Source of the DNA: Microbacterium sp. Clip185
GTDB lineage: Bacteria; Actinomycetota; Actinomycetes; Actinomycetales; Microbacteriaceae
Direction of reading: 5' to 3'
Assembly: GCF_028743715.1 (NCBI RefSeq)
Contig: NZ_CP117996.1
Span: forward strand, 310,001-374,000
Length of the DNA stretch: 64,000 bases
The position numbers and the translations under genes were made by a program. Shown piece after piece: positions 37,888 through 47,848 of the stretch (position 1 is its first letter; every line of letters starts with the position of its first letter). The notes below the pieces were generated by a model that saw only the letters and a list, made by a program, of their open reading frames with translations, did not search any database and was not told the DNA's origin.

Positions 37888-38160
37888 TCAGCGCACGTAG
37901 GCGCGGATGGCGCCCCACACGATGACGCCGACGGCCGCCGCCGTGCCGATGACGGCCAGCGTCGCCGCCGCCGGTTCTTCGCGAGCGAAGCGGCGGAACT
38001 GGGCGATGCGGCGCTCGGCCGCCGTACCCACGCGGCGCGGGACGTTGGCCTTCTCCTCGATCGCGGCCAGGGTCGCCTTGAGCTCCGCGCGCGCCTTCTC
38101 GACGGGATCGGTGATTCCCAGGGGGACACCGGTGCGGGGAACGGGAACCGGAGCGGTCAT
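37888..38160 (-). CDS. DUF3618-like small membrane protein
   Basis: 90 residues from ATG 38160, overlapping the holin-X stop (ATGA). Amphipathic N-terminal half (DPVEKARAELKATLAAIEEKANVPRR is split by charged residues, typical of DUF3618) and one C-terminal membrane helix (TLAVIGTAAAVGVIVWGAI). Function unknown. Part of a three-gene envelope cluster between hemY and hemQ. Confidence 0.75.
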   Translation of the reverse strand: MTAPVPVPRTGVPLGITDPVEKARAELKATLAAIEEKANVPRRVGTAAERRIAQFRRFAREEPAAATLAVIGTAAAVGVIVWGAIRAYVR

Positions 38161-38558
38161 TCGCCTGCCTCCTTCACGACGCGCACGTCTTCGGCGATGT
38201 GGGATGCGGGGTTGTCCTTGCCGATCCTGCGGAAGCGCAGGTACCCGAGCAGCGCCAGGACGATCGCGATGACGAGCATCGCGCCGAACAGAACGAGGGC
38301 GGCGACCCACGGCTGCCACCAGGACGAGAGCCCGATGATGATGAACGCGCCGAGCGCCGGGATCGACCAGAACAGGATGATCAGGGCGCCGAGCATGAGG
38401 CCGCCGCCGATGCCGGCGTTCTTGGCCGCCTTGCCGAGCCACTTCTTCGCGGAGTCGATCTCCGCCGTCACGAGGTTGCGGACGAGCTCGGGGACCTCAC
38501 CGACCAGGGTCAGCAGGCTCTTCTCCGACTTGTCACGGAAGCCGCGGGGGGTGGTCAT
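38157..38558 (-). CDS. Phage holin superfamily (Actinobacterial holin-X) protein
   Basis: 133 residues from ATG 38558. N-terminal amphipathic helix (LLTLVGEVPELVRNLVTAEI), two strongly hydrophobic helices (GGGLMLGALIILFWSIPAL and AALVLFGAMLVIAIVLALLG) and a short basic tail: the PF07332 layout. Despite the name this family is chromosomal and not tied to phage lysis. Its stop overlaps the next start. Confidence 0.8.
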   Translation of the reverse strand: MTTPRGFRDKSEKSLLTLVGEVPELVRNLVTAEIDSAKKWLGKAAKNAGIGGGLMLGALIILFWSIPALGAFIIIGLSSWWQPWVAALVLFGAMLVIAIVLALLGYLRFRRIGKDNPASHIAEDVRVVKEAGE

Positions 38559-38559
38559 G

Positions 38560-38970
38560 TCACTTCCCGCCCGACGAGGAACCGCCCGTGCTGCGCTTGG
38601 CGGCGGGACGCTTCGTGGTCGTTGCGGACGTGGACTTCTTCGCGGCCGCCGCCGTGGTCTCTGCGGCGTCCGCCACATCCTCGGCCGCGTCAGCGCCGGC
38701 ATCGAGCGCCGCATCCAGACGCTGGCCGGGGGTGCCGTCGGTCGTGACGGCCTTCGTGATCTTCACCGCACCGCTGAAAAGGGCGCTCGGCACTGCGAGG
38801 AGGGCCGACTTGCCCAGATCCTGCAGCTTGCCGACCTGCTTCTGCACGGGCGCCAGGTTCCACACCTTCTGCGCCTGCGTCTTGATCTGTTCGTAGCGCT
38901 CACGGCCTGCGCGCGTTCCGAGCACGTAGCCCGCTGCCAGTCCGATGACGAGTCCAGCCTTGCCCCTCAT
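38560..38970 (-). CDS. YtxH-like membrane-anchored protein with Ala/Lys-rich tail
   Basis: 136 residues, GAGGAGA ribosome-binding site. One N-terminal membrane helix with the glycine-rich GLVIGLAAGYVLGTRAGRERYEQI, then a helical segment (WNLAPVQKQVGKLQDLG) and a low-complexity Ala/Lys/Thr/Ser tail. The tail is like those of actinobacterial nucleoid- or wall-associated proteins. First of the three-gene envelope set; 1 base before the holin-X gene. Confidence 0.75.
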   Translation of the reverse strand: MRGKAGLVIGLAAGYVLGTRAGRERYEQIKTQAQKVWNLAPVQKQVGKLQDLGKSALLAVPSALFSGAVKITKAVTTDGTPGQRLDAALDAGADAAEDVADAAETTAAAAKKSTSATTTKRPAAKRSTGGSSSGGK

Positions 38971-39059
38971 GGGGTCTCCTCACGTTCGGGGTGGATCAAG
39001 CGAGTGTGCGCCCAGCGTAGCGCCGTATGCCGTTCGGGGTATCCGGTTGACATGTGCGA

Positions 39060-40514
39060 TCACTCCTGAGAACGCTGCGACCCCCACAGGGCCGAACGGC
39101 GCAGCCGATCGGTCTCTTCGCGAGCGTCGGGGACGACCTGGGCGAGCCCGGTTCCCGACAGCCACGCACCGACGGCGCCCAGGCCCGGCACGGCCCGGAT
39201 CGCGCCGCGTGCGACGGCGGTGTGCTCCGCACGCCCGATCACGGATGCGGGCTGCGACTGCACCCAGCGGGCACGATGCGAGCCACGGACCGACGCCGGG
39301 TCGAGGCGGATGCCGAGGAGGGCGGACGCCTCTTCGAGCGCGAGGGAGGCGGCCGCGTCGTCGCCGAGTGGGGCGGTCGCCGGGTCTTCGCCCTGGGCGC
39401 CAAACGAGACGCGGAGGACGTGCACATCGGGGTCGGCCGCATCCGCGATCCACTCCCACTTCGCGCTCGCGTGCGTCAGCGCCTTCGCGCGGTGCGAGCC
39501 GGGCACCGTGAGCACCCCGGTTCCCCGCGGTGGGGTGTTCAGGCTCGGCTCGTGAACGACGAGGGTCACGATCTCGACCACGGGCGGCGCGGTCGTCATC
39601 GGCTCCAGCGCCGGAACGACCGGCGCGAGCAGGCGGCGTGCCTCGTCCTCGGTCGTCGCGACGACCACGAGGTCGGCCTCGATCTGCTCCTCACCGACCG
39701 TGAGCGACCACAGATCGCCGTCGCGCTCGAGCAACGTCACGGCGGCATCCGTGCGCAGTTCGACCCCCAGCTCCTCGAGGCGGGTGACGAGCGCCCGCAC
39801 GAGGCGCGTCATGCCGCCGCGGAGCCCGGCGACCGCGCTTCCGGGCGTGCCGGTGCTGCGTCCGCGAAGCTCGCCCACAGCGCCGCTGAGCGAACCCGCG
39901 CGGGTGAGTGCGGCGTTCAGGCCGGGGGCCGCGAGGTCCACGTCGATGTCGTCGGGGCGCGCCGAGTAGACGCCGCTCGTGACGGGAGCGACGAGGCGGT
40001 CGAGCACGGCCTGGCCCATGCGGCTGCGCACGAGGTGGCCGAGGCTGCGGTCGTGACCGATCGTCAGCGGGGGGCGCAGACGATCCAGGTAGGCGCGCCA
40101 GGCGCCCGACCATCCGATGACGCGACGCACACTCGGATCGAACGGATTCTCCGGGATGCCGAGCACGCCGCCGCGCGGCAGGGGCGCGGCGCGCCCGCCG
40201 GGAAGGCCCGCGACCCAGGCGCCGCCGGCGGCAGGGGTCACCACCTCGTCGCCGATGCCGAGCTCGTCGATCAGAGCTCGTACCGTGCCGCCGCGCGTCG
40301 CGTAGCTCTCCGCTCCCACATCCACCGAGAGTCCCGCGACCTCTGCGCTGCGCAGCACGCCGCCGGGCTGCGCGGATGCTTCGAGTACCGTCACGCGGAA
40401 GCCCAGTTTGGCGAAGTCGAGGGCTGCGACGAGACCGGCCACGCCGCCGCCGACCACGACGACGCGTGTGGCCTCCGCCCGCGCGGCGAGATCGTCGAGA
40501 TCGGCCGCGCTCAC
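39060..40514 (-). CDS. hemY: Coproporphyrinogen III oxidase (HemY/CgoX)
   Basis: 484 residues from GTG 40514, overlapping the hemE stop (GTGA). FAD-binding Rossmann motif [21 protein letters not shown] with the Glu of VLEAS 20 residues later, then [13 protein letters not shown], and the C-terminal [14 protein letters not shown] in place of the usual GxGI segment. In organisms with HemQ this enzyme oxidises coproporphyrinogen III to coproporphyrin III. Followed by an 89-base gap before the small membrane genes. Confidence 0.93.
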   Translation of the reverse strand: MSAADLDDLAARAEATRVVVVGGGVAGLVAALDFAKLGFRVTVLEASAQPGGVLRSAEVAGLSVDVGAESYATRGGTVRALIDELGIGDEVVTPAAGGAWVAGLPGGRAAPLPRGGVLGIPENPFDPSVRRVIGWSGAWRAYLDRLRPPLTIGHDRSLGHLVRSRMGQAVLDRLVAPVTSGVYSARPDDIDVDLAAPGLNAALTRAGSLSGAVGELRGRSTGTPGSAVAGLRGGMTRLVRALVTRLEELGVELRTDAAVTLLERDGDLWSLTVGEEQIEADLVVVATTEDEARRLLAPVVPALEPMTTAPPVVEIVTLVVHEPSLNTPPRGTGVLTVPGSHRAKALTHASAKWEWIADAADPDVHVLRVSFGAQGEDPATAPLGDDAAASLALEEASALLGIRLDPASVRGSHRARWVQSQPASVIGRAEHTAVARGAIRAVPGLGAVGAWLSGTGLAQVVPDAREETDRLRRSALWGSQRSQE

Positions 40515-41554
40515 GCCAGCTCCTCGTGCGCCAGCTCGACGATGCGCGTCAGCACGTCGGGGTCGGTCTCGGGCGGCACGCCGTGCCCGAGGTTGAGGAT
40601 GTGGGCACGCGCGGCACGCCCGCGCGCGATGACGTCGCGCACGTGTTCCTCGACGATCTGCCACGGCGCCTGCAGCAGTGCGGGGTCGATGTTGCCCTGC
40701 AGGGTGACGTCCTGGCCGAGGGTCGCGGCCGCCTCGTCGAGCGGTGTGCGCCAGTCCACGCCCACCGCATCCGTCGTGCCGTCCAAGCGCATGTCGGTCA
40801 GCAGGTGCCCGGTGCCGACGCCGAAGTGGATGCGGGGGGCGTCCGTTCCGGCCAGCGCCGCCCGCGAGTGGGGGGCGACGTAGGTGCGGTAGTCGGCGAC
40901 CGACAGGGAGCCCGCCCAGGAATCGAACAGCTGCACGGCGGAAGCTCCCGCATCCGTCTGCGCGGCGAGGAACGTGCGCGACACCTCCGCGAGCCAGCCG
41001 GCCAGCGCGTGCCATGACTCCGGGTCGGCGTGCATGAGCGCCCGAGCGCGCAGGTGCTCCTTCGATGGTCCGCCCTCGACGAGATACGCAGCGAGCGTGA
41101 AGGGCGCGCCCGCGAAGCCGATGAGCGGAGTATCGCCGAGCTCGTCCACGACGATGCGCACGGCCTCGCGTACCGGTTCCGCGGCGGCGGCGACCGCCTG
41201 CGGATCGATGTCCACGATGCGGGCGACGTCGGAGGCGGTGCGCACCGGGTCGGGGAAGACGGGCCCGCGTCCGGGCTCGATCTCCACGGCGATGCCCGCG
41301 AGGCGCAGCGGCACGACGATGTCGCTGAAGAAGATGCCCGCATCCACGCCGTGGCGGCGCACGGGCTGCAGGGTGATCTCGGCCGCGAGGTCGGGGGTCA
41401 GGCAAGCGTCGAGCATGCGGGTCCCCACGCGCAGATCGCGGTACTCCGGCAGCGACCGCCCCGCCTGACGCATGAACCAGACCGGGAGGCGGTCGGTGCG
41501 CTCGCCCTTCAGGGCGCGGATGAGGGGGGAGGAAGCGGGTCCGGTGGAGCTCAC
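40511..41554 (-). CDS. hemE: Uroporphyrinogen decarboxylase
   Basis: 347 residues from GTG 41554, with GAGGA seven bases upstream; the same frame stays open far upstream, opposite hemA, which is an artefact. Motifs: [56 protein letters not shown] and [23 protein letters not shown]. Decarboxylates uroporphyrinogen III to coproporphyrinogen III. Divergent from hemA. Confidence 0.96.
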   Translation of the reverse strand: MSSTGPASSPLIRALKGERTDRLPVWFMRQAGRSLPEYRDLRVGTRMLDACLTPDLAAEITLQPVRRHGVDAGIFFSDIVVPLRLAGIAVEIEPGRGPVFPDPVRTASDVARIVDIDPQAVAAAAEPVREAVRIVVDELGDTPLIGFAGAPFTLAAYLVEGGPSKEHLRARALMHADPESWHALAGWLAEVSRTFLAAQTDAGASAVQLFDSWAGSLSVADYRTYVAPHSRAALAGTDAPRIHFGVGTGHLLTDMRLDGTTDAVGVDWRTPLDEAAATLGQDVTLQGNIDPALLQAPWQIVEEHVRDVIARGRAARAHILNLGHGVPPETDPDVLTRIVELAHEELA

Positions 41555-41647
41555 TCCGACATCCTCGCATCCGGTGGGTGAGGGCCACATGTCGAGCAGG
41601 TGCACGTTCGTGCGCAACCTCCCGCGGCCGGTGATTTCGACGCGGCG

Positions 41648-41660
41648 TACAATCGATGCG
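41648..41660 (+). promoter_or_regulatory. hemA promoter -10 element, leaderless start
   Basis: TACAAT (41648-41653) ends 6 bases before the hemA GTG at 41660. Transcription from it would begin at the G of the start codon, so hemA is predicted to be leaderless. No good -35 hexamer is seen (the region 17-18 bases upstream is CGGCCG), as is usual for such promoters in this group. Confidence 0.65.
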
Positions 41661-42973
41661 TGCTGTTGTGTGTCAGCGCGAGTCACAAGACCGCGTCCTT
41701 CGAGCTCCTCGAGCGACTCAGCATCCACACCACCCGCGTCGCCCCCTTGATCGCCGAGCACGACGAGTGCGTGCAGGGTGCTGTCGTCGTGGCGACCTGC
41801 AACCGCTTCGAGGCGTACGTCGACATGGACGAGCCCGTCACGGCTGCCGAGGCCGTGGGCCTCGAGGCGGCACTGTCGGCGATCGAGTCCGCCACGGGCG
41901 TCTCGGCCGAGGAGTTCTCCGGCTCCTACGAGGTCATCTCCGGCCCCCGCGTGGCTCAGCATCTGTTCGCCGTCGCATCGGGTCTCGAATCGGTCGTCGT
42001 CGGCGAAGGTGAGATCGCCGGTCAGGTGCGTCGGGCGCTCACCGAGGCCCGCGGCGACGGAACGACCTCTCCCGAACTCGAGCGCCTGTTCCAGCGCGCG
42101 TCCGAAACGCAGCGCGGCGTCAAGAACAGCACCGCGCTCGGCCGCGCCGGCCGTTCGCTCGTGCGGCTGTCTCTGGACCTCGCATCCGCGCGGTTCGCCG
42201 ATTGGGCCACGCTGCGGGTGCTGCTCGTGGGTACCGGCGCGTACGCGGCCGCCACCCTTGCTGCCCTGCGCGAGCGCGGCGTCACCGACATCACGGTGCA
42301 CTCGCCGTCGGGTCGGGGCGAGCGCTTCGCCCGCAAGCACGGCCTCGCCGTCGCGGATGCCGCGGGCTTCGCCACGGCCGCCAAACTGTCGGACCTCATC
42401 ATCACGTGCACCAGCGTCGAGCACCCCGTGCTCAGCGCCGCGACCTTCGGCGACGAGGCGTCCGTGGCGCGCACGGCTCCCGGTCACGACCGGCACCGCC
42501 GTCTCGTGATCGACCTGGGCCTGCCGCGCAACGTCGACCCCGACGTCGCGACCGTCAGTGGCACCGACCTGCTCGATCTCGAGACCATCCGCGTGCACGC
42601 GCCGCTCGAAGAGCTGCAGGCGACGGATGCGGCACGCGCCCTCGTGGCCGACGCGGCCCAGCGCTTCACGGTCGTCGGCGAACGCCGCACGGTCGCGCCG
42701 GCCGTCGTCGCGCTGCGCACGCACATGTTCGAACTCCTCGAGGCGGAGATCGCCCGCGGGCGCCGTCGCGGCGACGACGAGCGCACCGAGCAGGCGCTGC
42801 GTCATCTCGTGGGCCGCCTGCTGCACACCCCCACGACCCGCGCGCACGCGCTCGCCGAGCAGGGTCGTGCCGACGAGGTGTTCGCCGCGCTGGAGGTGCT
42901 CTACGGCCTCGCGCCGGAGGATGCCGCCTCCGAGGACGACGGCGACGCCGCCGCATCCGAGCTCGCCGGCTGA
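41660..42973 (+). CDS. hemA: Glutamyl-tRNA reductase
   Basis: 437 residues. GTG 41660 is chosen over ATG-like 41600 because the family begins [12 protein letters not shown] and the -10 lies between them. Motifs: [28 protein letters not shown] with the catalytic Cys, [23 protein letters not shown] and the NADP-binding [16 protein letters not shown]. First enzyme of the C5 pathway. Acidic C-terminal tail ([10 protein letters not shown]). Confidence 0.95.
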   Translation: MLLCVSASHKTASFELLERLSIHTTRVAPLIAEHDECVQGAVVVATCNRFEAYVDMDEPVTAAEAVGLEAALSAIESATGVSAEEFSGSYEVISGPRVAQHLFAVASGLESVVVGEGEIAGQVRRALTEARGDGTTSPELERLFQRASETQRGVKNSTALGRAGRSLVRLSLDLASARFADWATLRVLLVGTGAYAAATLAALRERGVTDITVHSPSGRGERFARKHGLAVADAAGFATAAKLSDLIITCTSVEHPVLSAATFGDEASVARTAPGHDRHRRLVIDLGLPRNVDPDVATVSGTDLLDLETIRVHAPLEELQATDAARALVADAAQRFTVVGERRTVAPAVVALRTHMFELLEAEIARGRRRGDDERTEQALRHLVGRLLHTPTTRAHALAEQGRADEVFAALEVLYGLAPEDAASEDDGDAAASELAG

Positions 42974-43006
42974 CACGCCCGCGCCGCCCCACCGCGGACG
43001 CCCCTG

Positions 43007-43023
43007 CCGCCCCCGTCGGGCGG
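43007..43023 (+). terminator. Short GC hairpin after hemA
   Basis: CCGCCC-CCGTC-GGGCGG, a 6-bp perfect stem 34 bases after the hemA stop and 17 bases before the next start. No T-run. A weak candidate for hemA termination. Confidence 0.3.
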
Positions 43024-43039
43024 GTGGCACCATGGAGGC

Positions 43040-43435
43040 ATGAGCGTCGAGCAGCCCACCGGCCCGCGCTGGGCACCTGACGTGCTGGAAGCGATGAAGG
43101 GCCGGGCGAACTTCAGGGTGAGTGCGCCGATCACGCTGATCGCCGGGTGCCTGTGGGACTTCGGCGAGGACGAACTCGCCGAGCGCGCTCTCGCCATGAG
43201 CGACGACGATCACGCCGCCATCCTGCGCATCGCCGCGGTCTACGAGAACCCGCGCTATCCGCTCCCCGTGGTGGGGCGCAACATCACGCATGGGCACGTG
43301 GACGCCCTGGCGGCGATCGCCTACTTCGAAGGTGCGCTGCGGCCGCTCGCGCAGAACAGGCGCCGGGCGCAGAAGAACCGCCCGGATCGCTTCCGCACGC
43401 CTCTCCCTGTCCGCGACCACGAAGGAGACGCATGA
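43040..43435 (+). CDS. Hypothetical protein coupled to an HhH glycosylase gene
   Basis: 131 residues, soluble. Reads [37 protein letters not shown] in pieces, then [19 protein letters not shown] and a basic C-terminus ([16 protein letters not shown]). I do not recognise the family. Its stop overlaps the start of the glycosylase gene (ATGA), so the two are translated together and may act together in DNA repair, an inference from position. GGAGG lies just before the ATG. Confidence 0.7.
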   Translation: MSVEQPTGPRWAPDVLEAMKGRANFRVSAPITLIAGCLWDFGEDELAERALAMSDDDHAAILRIAAVYENPRYPLPVVGRNITHGHVDALAAIAYFEGALRPLAQNRRRAQKNRPDRFRTPLPVRDHEGDA

Positions 43436-44004
43436 GCGCCGACCTGCACATCACCGCCGACGAGAACGCCGATGCGCTGCTGACGCGCGACCCGTTCGCC
43501 CTGTTGATCGGGATGCTGCTGGATCAGCAGGTCGCGATGGAGACTGCCTTCGCCGGGCCGCTCAAGATCCTCGACCGGGTCGGGACCCTCGACCCGGCCT
43601 CGCTCGCGGCGTACGACCCCGAGGCCTTCGCCGCATCGTTCGGGCAGACCCCGGCCGTGCACCGTTTTCCGGGATCGATGGCGGAGCGGGTGCAGAAGCT
43701 CAGCGCCGAGATCGCCGACCGCTGGCACGGCGATGCGGCGGCCATCTGGACCGACGGCGACCCCGACGGTCGGGAGGTGCTCAAGCGGCTCAAGGCGCTG
43801 CCGGGCTTCGGCGAGCAGAAGGCGAAGATCTTCCTCGCGCTGCTGGGAAAGCAGCGCGGTTTCTCCGGCACCGGGTGGCGGGAGGCATCCGCTCCGTACG
43901 GCGAGGACGGCTCGTTCCGTTCGGTCGCCGACATCACGAGTCCCGAATCCCTCACGAAGGTCCGCGAGACCAAGCGGGCCGCGAAAGCCGCCGCGAAGAG
44001 CTGA
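43432..44004 (+). CDS. HhH-GPD-type DNA base-excision glycosylase
   Basis: 190 residues from ATG 43432 with AAGGAG upstream; longer frames overlap the previous gene. Contains [21 protein letters not shown] (helical N-terminal lobe), and the helix-hairpin-helix [21 protein letters not shown]. The usual catalytic Asp region after the HhH is replaced by [20 protein letters not shown], so it may bind DNA without full glycosylase activity. Ends in a basic AKAAAKS tail. Confidence 0.8.
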   Translation: MSADLHITADENADALLTRDPFALLIGMLLDQQVAMETAFAGPLKILDRVGTLDPASLAAYDPEAFAASFGQTPAVHRFPGSMAERVQKLSAEIADRWHGDAAAIWTDGDPDGREVLKRLKALPGFGEQKAKIFLALLGKQRGFSGTGWREASAPYGEDGSFRSVADITSPESLTKVRETKRAAKAAAKS

Positions 44005-44047
44005 ACCCTCAGGGAAGCCATAGGCGCCCCCCGGTTACAGTGCAGGT

Positions 44048-44632
44048 ATGCCGAATGGGGGAGATGCCGCGTCTGCGAGGCCCGCGCGCCGTGGGGCGGC
44101 GCGTACTGGAGCAACGGCGGCGGCACTGCTGATCGCGGCTCTCGCGTTGGCCGGATGCGGCGCCCAGCCGCGCCCGGCGCCCAGCGCGACGGCGCTTCCG
44201 TCCGGCATCACGGCGACCCTCCTGCCCGCGACGCCTGCCCAGAGCGCCGACGAAGTGCGACTGTGGGTGGAGAACACCACCGACGAGAATCTCGCGCTCT
44301 CCCGCATCCGCATCGACGCTCCGGGATTCGCCGGCATCGGACGCAAGGTCGGGTCGGGAAGCATCGAGGTCGCGGCGGGGCAGAGCGCTGAGATCGTGGT
44401 CTCGCTGCCGCAGATCCGTTGCGAGGCGGACGCGAGCGCGCCCGCCGGAGCGGATGCGGCGCCGTTGCCCACTCCCTCGCCGTCGGCGAGCGGCGCGAGC
44501 GAAGACCCCACAGCGACGATCGGATTCGCGCTGGGCGCGGCCATCGGTGTCGCGGTCACGCCGCTGGCCGACCCCGAGGGCGTCGTGGCGGCTCGGATCG
44601 CCGCCGCGTGCGCCGCCGCGCCCGCCGGCTAA
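44048..44632 (+). CDS. Probable lipoprotein
   Basis: 194 residues. Arg-rich start, hydrophobic helix and lipobox LALAGCG with the lipidated Cys at about residue 37, then a beta-rich domain (EVRLWVENTTDENLALSRIRI) and a Pro/Ser linker before a hydrophobic segment (IGFALGAAIGVAVTPL). No family recognised. TACAGT ends 6 bases before ATG 44048 (leaderless prediction). Confidence 0.75.
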   Translation: MPNGGDAASARPARRGAARTGATAAALLIAALALAGCGAQPRPAPSATALPSGITATLLPATPAQSADEVRLWVENTTDENLALSRIRIDAPGFAGIGRKVGSGSIEVAAGQSAEIVVSLPQIRCEADASAPAGADAAPLPTPSPSASGASEDPTATIGFALGAAIGVAVTPLADPEGVVAARIAAACAAAPAG

Positions 44633-44646
44633 CCCCCGTAGAACGC

Positions 44647-44661
44647 GCGGCGGAGCGCCGC
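44647..44661 (+). terminator. GC hairpin upstream of glyS
   Basis: GCGGCG-GAG-CGCCGC, a perfect 6-bp stem with a 3-base loop 14 bases after the lipoprotein stop. Probably ends that transcript. It is followed by TAGAAT (44673-44678), a -10-like hexamer for glyS. Confidence 0.45.
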
Positions 44662-44672
44662 ACTGGCGCGGA

Positions 44673-44678
44673 TAGAAT
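44673..44678 (+). promoter_or_regulatory. Candidate glyS -10 element
   Basis: TAGAAT matches the -10 consensus at 5 of 6 positions and lies 67 bases before the glyS start. No clear -35. No T-box structure was recognised in the leader. Confidence 0.4.
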
Positions 44679-44745
44679 CGGATGATCCCGCGCCGCATCT
44701 CCGATGCGCCCGCGCGCCCTTCGCACAGCGACCATTGGAGCCACC

Positions 44746-46131
44746 GTGGCCGAGCAGTCCCGTCTCGACAAAGTCATCGCCCTCGCCCGCCATCGCGGGT
44801 TCGTCTTCCAGGCGGGGGAGATCTACGGCGGATCGCGTTCCGCCTGGGACTACGGCCCCCTCGGCACGGAGCTCAAGGAGAACATCCGCCGCGAGTGGTG
44901 GCAGACCTTCGTCCGCGGCCGCGGCGACATGGTGGGTCTGGACTCGTCGATCATCCTGCCCAAGCGTGTGTGGGAGGCATCCGGCCACGTCGCGACCTTC
45001 ACCGACCCGCTGGTGGAGTGCCTGCACTGTCACAAGCGGTTCCGCGCCGACAACCTCATCGAGGACTTCGAGGCGCGCAAGGGTCGCCCGGCGGAGAACG
45101 GGCTGGCCGACATTCCGTGCCCGAACTGCGGCACGAAGGGGCAGTACACCGAGCCCAAGGCCTTCTCCGGCCTCGTGAAGACCTACCTCGGCGTCGTCGA
45201 CGACGAGTCGGGCCTGTACTTCCTTCGCCCCGAGACCGCGCAGGGCATCTTCATCAACTTCTCGAACGTGCTGACCGCGAGCCGTAAGAAGCCGCCGTTC
45301 GGCGTCGGCCAGGTGGGCAAGGCGTTCCGCAACGAGATCACCCCCGGAAACTTCATCTTCCGCACGCGCGAGTTCGAACAGATGGAGATCGAGTACTTCA
45401 CGCCGCCGGCAGAGGCGAACGAGTGGTTCGAGCACTGGGTCGAGGCCTGCTGGAACTGGTTCATCGATCTGGGCATCGACGCCGACAACATGCGTCGGCT
45501 CGATGTGCCCGAAGAGGACCGCGCGCACTACTCCGCCGGCACGATCGACGTCGAGTACCGCTTCGGGTTCCAGGGCAAGGAGTGGGGCGAGCTCATGGGC
45601 GTCGCCAACCGCACCGACTACGACCTGTCGAGCCACGCCGAGGCGTCGGGCACCAAGCTCGCCTACTTCGACCAGGCCTCGAATACCACGTACACGCCGT
45701 ACGTCATCGAGCCCTCGTTCGGTCTGACGCGCGCGATGATGGCGTTCCTCGTCGACGCCTACCGCGAGGAAGAGGTGCCGAACGCGAAGGGTGGCGTCGA
45801 CACCCGCACGGTGCTCAAGCTCGACCCGCGTCTCGCGCCCGTCAAGGTCGCGGTGCTGCCGCTGAGCCGCAACGAGAACCTCTCGCCGCTGGCTCGGCGT
45901 GTGGCGGACGAGCTGCGCGGCCGCTGGAACGTCGACTTCGACGACGCCGGAGCCATCGGTCGCCGCTATCGCCGTCAGGACGAGATCGGTACACCGTTCT
46001 GCGTCACGGTCGACTTCGATTCGCTCGAAGACGACGCCGTCACTGTGCGCGATCGCGACACCATGACGCAGGAGCGCGTGCCGCTCGAGAAGCTGCACGC
46101 CTATCTGGCGGAGCGCCTGCGCGGCGCCTGA
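44746..46131 (+). CDS. glyS: Glycyl-tRNA synthetase (alpha2 type)
   Basis: 461 residues from GTG 44746 with GGAG upstream. Class II synthetase: the opening [26 protein letters not shown], motif 1 region, a four-Cys zinc insert (CLHCHKRF and CPNCGTKG), motif 2 ([19 protein letters not shown]), motif 3 ([12 protein letters not shown]) and a C-terminal anticodon-binding domain ([18 protein letters not shown]). Charges tRNA-Gly. Confidence 0.97.
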   Translation: MAEQSRLDKVIALARHRGFVFQAGEIYGGSRSAWDYGPLGTELKENIRREWWQTFVRGRGDMVGLDSSIILPKRVWEASGHVATFTDPLVECLHCHKRFRADNLIEDFEARKGRPAENGLADIPCPNCGTKGQYTEPKAFSGLVKTYLGVVDDESGLYFLRPETAQGIFINFSNVLTASRKKPPFGVGQVGKAFRNEITPGNFIFRTREFEQMEIEYFTPPAEANEWFEHWVEACWNWFIDLGIDADNMRRLDVPEEDRAHYSAGTIDVEYRFGFQGKEWGELMGVANRTDYDLSSHAEASGTKLAYFDQASNTTYTPYVIEPSFGLTRAMMAFLVDAYREEEVPNAKGGVDTRTVLKLDPRLAPVKVAVLPLSRNENLSPLARRVADELRGRWNVDFDDAGAIGRRYRRQDEIGTPFCVTVDFDSLEDDAVTVRDRDTMTQERVPLEKLHAYLAERLRGA

Positions 46132-46154
46132 GGTCGATCAGCGTCGGAGGACGC

Positions 46155-46622
46155 ATGGAGACGGACGCGGCGGGTCGCTTCCCGATAGAGGGCGGCCCCT
46201 TCATCAAGCCGACGTGGATCGTGCGAACGACGGCGCCCGCATCCGTCGCGCTCGACGCGTTTGCCCGAGGGCTGGTCGACGCGAAGTACCGTGTGATCGA
46301 CTCCACGCCGTCGATGCGCCGGTTGAAGGCCGGCTCCGCGCTGCGTTTCATCGCCTCCAACGTGGTCGGCGTCGAGCTCATCCCGGGGATGCGGTCGTGG
46401 GGCTTCGAGGCGCGCGCGACGATGACGGCCCAGACGGATGCGGGTCGCACCCGCGTCGTGATCACGATCGACCGCCTCGCGCACGGAAGCATGGTCGCGG
46501 TGCCCTACACGGCCGACGCTCTCGACCGCGGGGCCGCGGCGCTCGTCGCGGCCGGCTACGAGTTCGAAGTGGCTCCGCTGATGGAAGGCAAGGGGCTACG
46601 ACCGTCGGATGCGGGCCGGTAG
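46155..46622 (+). CDS. Hypothetical protein, SRPBCC-like fold possible
   Basis: 155 residues, GGAGGA ribosome-binding site at 46146-46151. Begins METDAAGRFPIEGGPFIKP, with VRTTAPASVALDAFARGLVD and SWGFEARATMTAQTDAGRTRVVITIDR. The alternating strands hint at an SRPBCC-type small-molecule-binding fold, but I cannot assign a family. Immediately follows glyS by 23 bases. Confidence 0.65.
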   Translation: METDAAGRFPIEGGPFIKPTWIVRTTAPASVALDAFARGLVDAKYRVIDSTPSMRRLKAGSALRFIASNVVGVELIPGMRSWGFEARATMTAQTDAGRTRVVITIDRLAHGSMVAVPYTADALDRGAAALVAAGYEFEVAPLMEGKGLRPSDAGR

Positions 46623-46672
46623 CGTGGAACGAGGGCCCTCGAGCGTGCGGCCCGAGGGGAGACGGAGAATCC

Positions 46673-47845
46673 GTGGATGACAGCTCGGTCGTGCTGACCG
46701 TCATGATCGTCGCCGCCGTGGTCGTCGGCATCTTCGCCGCCGGCTGGCACGTCTGGTACGCCATCGGACTCTCGCGGGTGCTCCAGGAGCGCGAGACCGA
46801 GCCCTGGCGGGCCTGGGTGCCGATCATGAACGAGGCGGAGCTCTTCCGGCTCGGCAACGTCGATCCCGTGAAGGCCGCGCTGCTGCTCGTGCCCTTCGTG
46901 AACGTCTACGCCCTCATCCTCAAGATCATGGCCGTGCACCGCATCAACAGCGAGGCGGGCCGCGGTGCGGGAACCACGGTGCTGGGTGTGCTGCTGCCGC
47001 CCGTGTGGGCTGCGGTCCTCTCCGGCGGTCGTGCTCCGGCCGCGCCGCAGCAGCCGGCGGTGGCGCCCGGGCGTCCCGCCCCCGTGTTCGCCGTCGCCCC
47101 ACCGGCACAGCGCCCGCCTGCGATCCCGGATGCGGTCGTCGCGCCCCCCGTGCCGCCGGTCGCTCCCGCCCCGATGGGGCCCGGTGCGGTTCCCCCCGCT
47201 GCCGCGCCCTCGGCGCCCGCGCCGAGTGGATACGGCCCCAAGCGACGCGGCGTGACCCCGGGAGTCCCCGCGGCTCCGACTGCAGCGGTGCCCCCCGCGG
47301 CAGCGCCGTCGGCGGTCCCCGCGCCTGCCGTCGCTCCCGCGGCAGCGCCGGTCATGCCGCCCGCACCCGCTGCGCCGCCGACTCCGGTGGCCCAGCCGCA
47401 GAGCGCGCCGTCGCCCGCCCCCGCCCAGCCCGCACCTGTCCTGCGCTCGGGAGCGGTCGAGCCGGAGCCCGCGCCTCTCACCCGACGCGCCCGACGCGGC
47501 GCGGAGGAGACGCCGGTGCCCACCGGATGGTCGCTCGCGCTCCCGTCGGGCGAGGTCGTCGCTGTCGCCGCCGCAGCCCTCGTGCTCGGACGCAACCCGC
47601 GTGCGACCGAGAGCGGCGTGCAGTACGTCGCGGTCACGGATGAGGCCCGCACAGTCTCGAAGGAGCACGCACGTCTCGTATGGGACGGCGCGGCGTGGAC
47701 GATCACCGACCTCGGGTCTACGAACGGCGTCAGCCTGCTGGACGCCTCCGGCGCCGAGCAGGCCGTCGCGGCGGGCGGATCCGCCCCGGTGACTGATCGC
47801 TTCGTGCTCGGCGACGCCGTGGTGCAGATCCGCCGCGCGAGCTGA
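46673..47845 (+). CDS. Membrane protein with C-terminal FHA domain
   Basis: 390 residues from GTG 46673 (GACGGAG upstream). Membrane helix at about residues 8-27, a DUF5684-like region (WRAWVPIMNEAELFRLGNVD, LLLVPFVNVYALILKI), a long Pro/Ala-rich linker (about 120-280) and a C-terminal FHA domain (VLGRNPRATESG, VSKEHARLVW, LGSTNGVSLLD). Its FHA domain resembles that of the RDD-FHA protein in T7SS module 1. Position directly before mycP, on the opposite strand and convergent with it, suggests a role in T7SS control by phosphorylation. Confidence 0.85.
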   Translation: MDDSSVVLTVMIVAAVVVGIFAAGWHVWYAIGLSRVLQERETEPWRAWVPIMNEAELFRLGNVDPVKAALLLVPFVNVYALILKIMAVHRINSEAGRGAGTTVLGVLLPPVWAAVLSGGRAPAAPQQPAVAPGRPAPVFAVAPPAQRPPAIPDAVVAPPVPPVAPAPMGPGAVPPAAAPSAPAPSGYGPKRRGVTPGVPAAPTAAVPPAAAPSAVPAPAVAPAAAPVMPPAPAAPPTPVAQPQSAPSPAPAQPAPVLRSGAVEPEPAPLTRRARRGAEETPVPTGWSLALPSGEVVAVAAAALVLGRNPRATESGVQYVAVTDEARTVSKEHARLVWDGAAWTITDLGSTNGVSLLDASGAEQAVAAGGSAPVTDRFVLGDAVVQIRRAS

Positions 47846-47848
47846 TTC

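Noticed and set aside
38157..38558. Holin gene as evidence of a prophage
   Set aside because: The holin-X family is chromosomal in actinobacteria and no phage structural, integrase or lysin gene is nearby.
36979..39069. 696-residue open frame on the plus strand
   Set aside because: It runs opposite hemC, hemQ and the small envelope genes, which have clear motifs on the minus strand.
44633..44745. T-box riboswitch in front of glyS
   Set aside because: No T-box sequence (UGGNACC-like) or specifier stem was found in the short leader.
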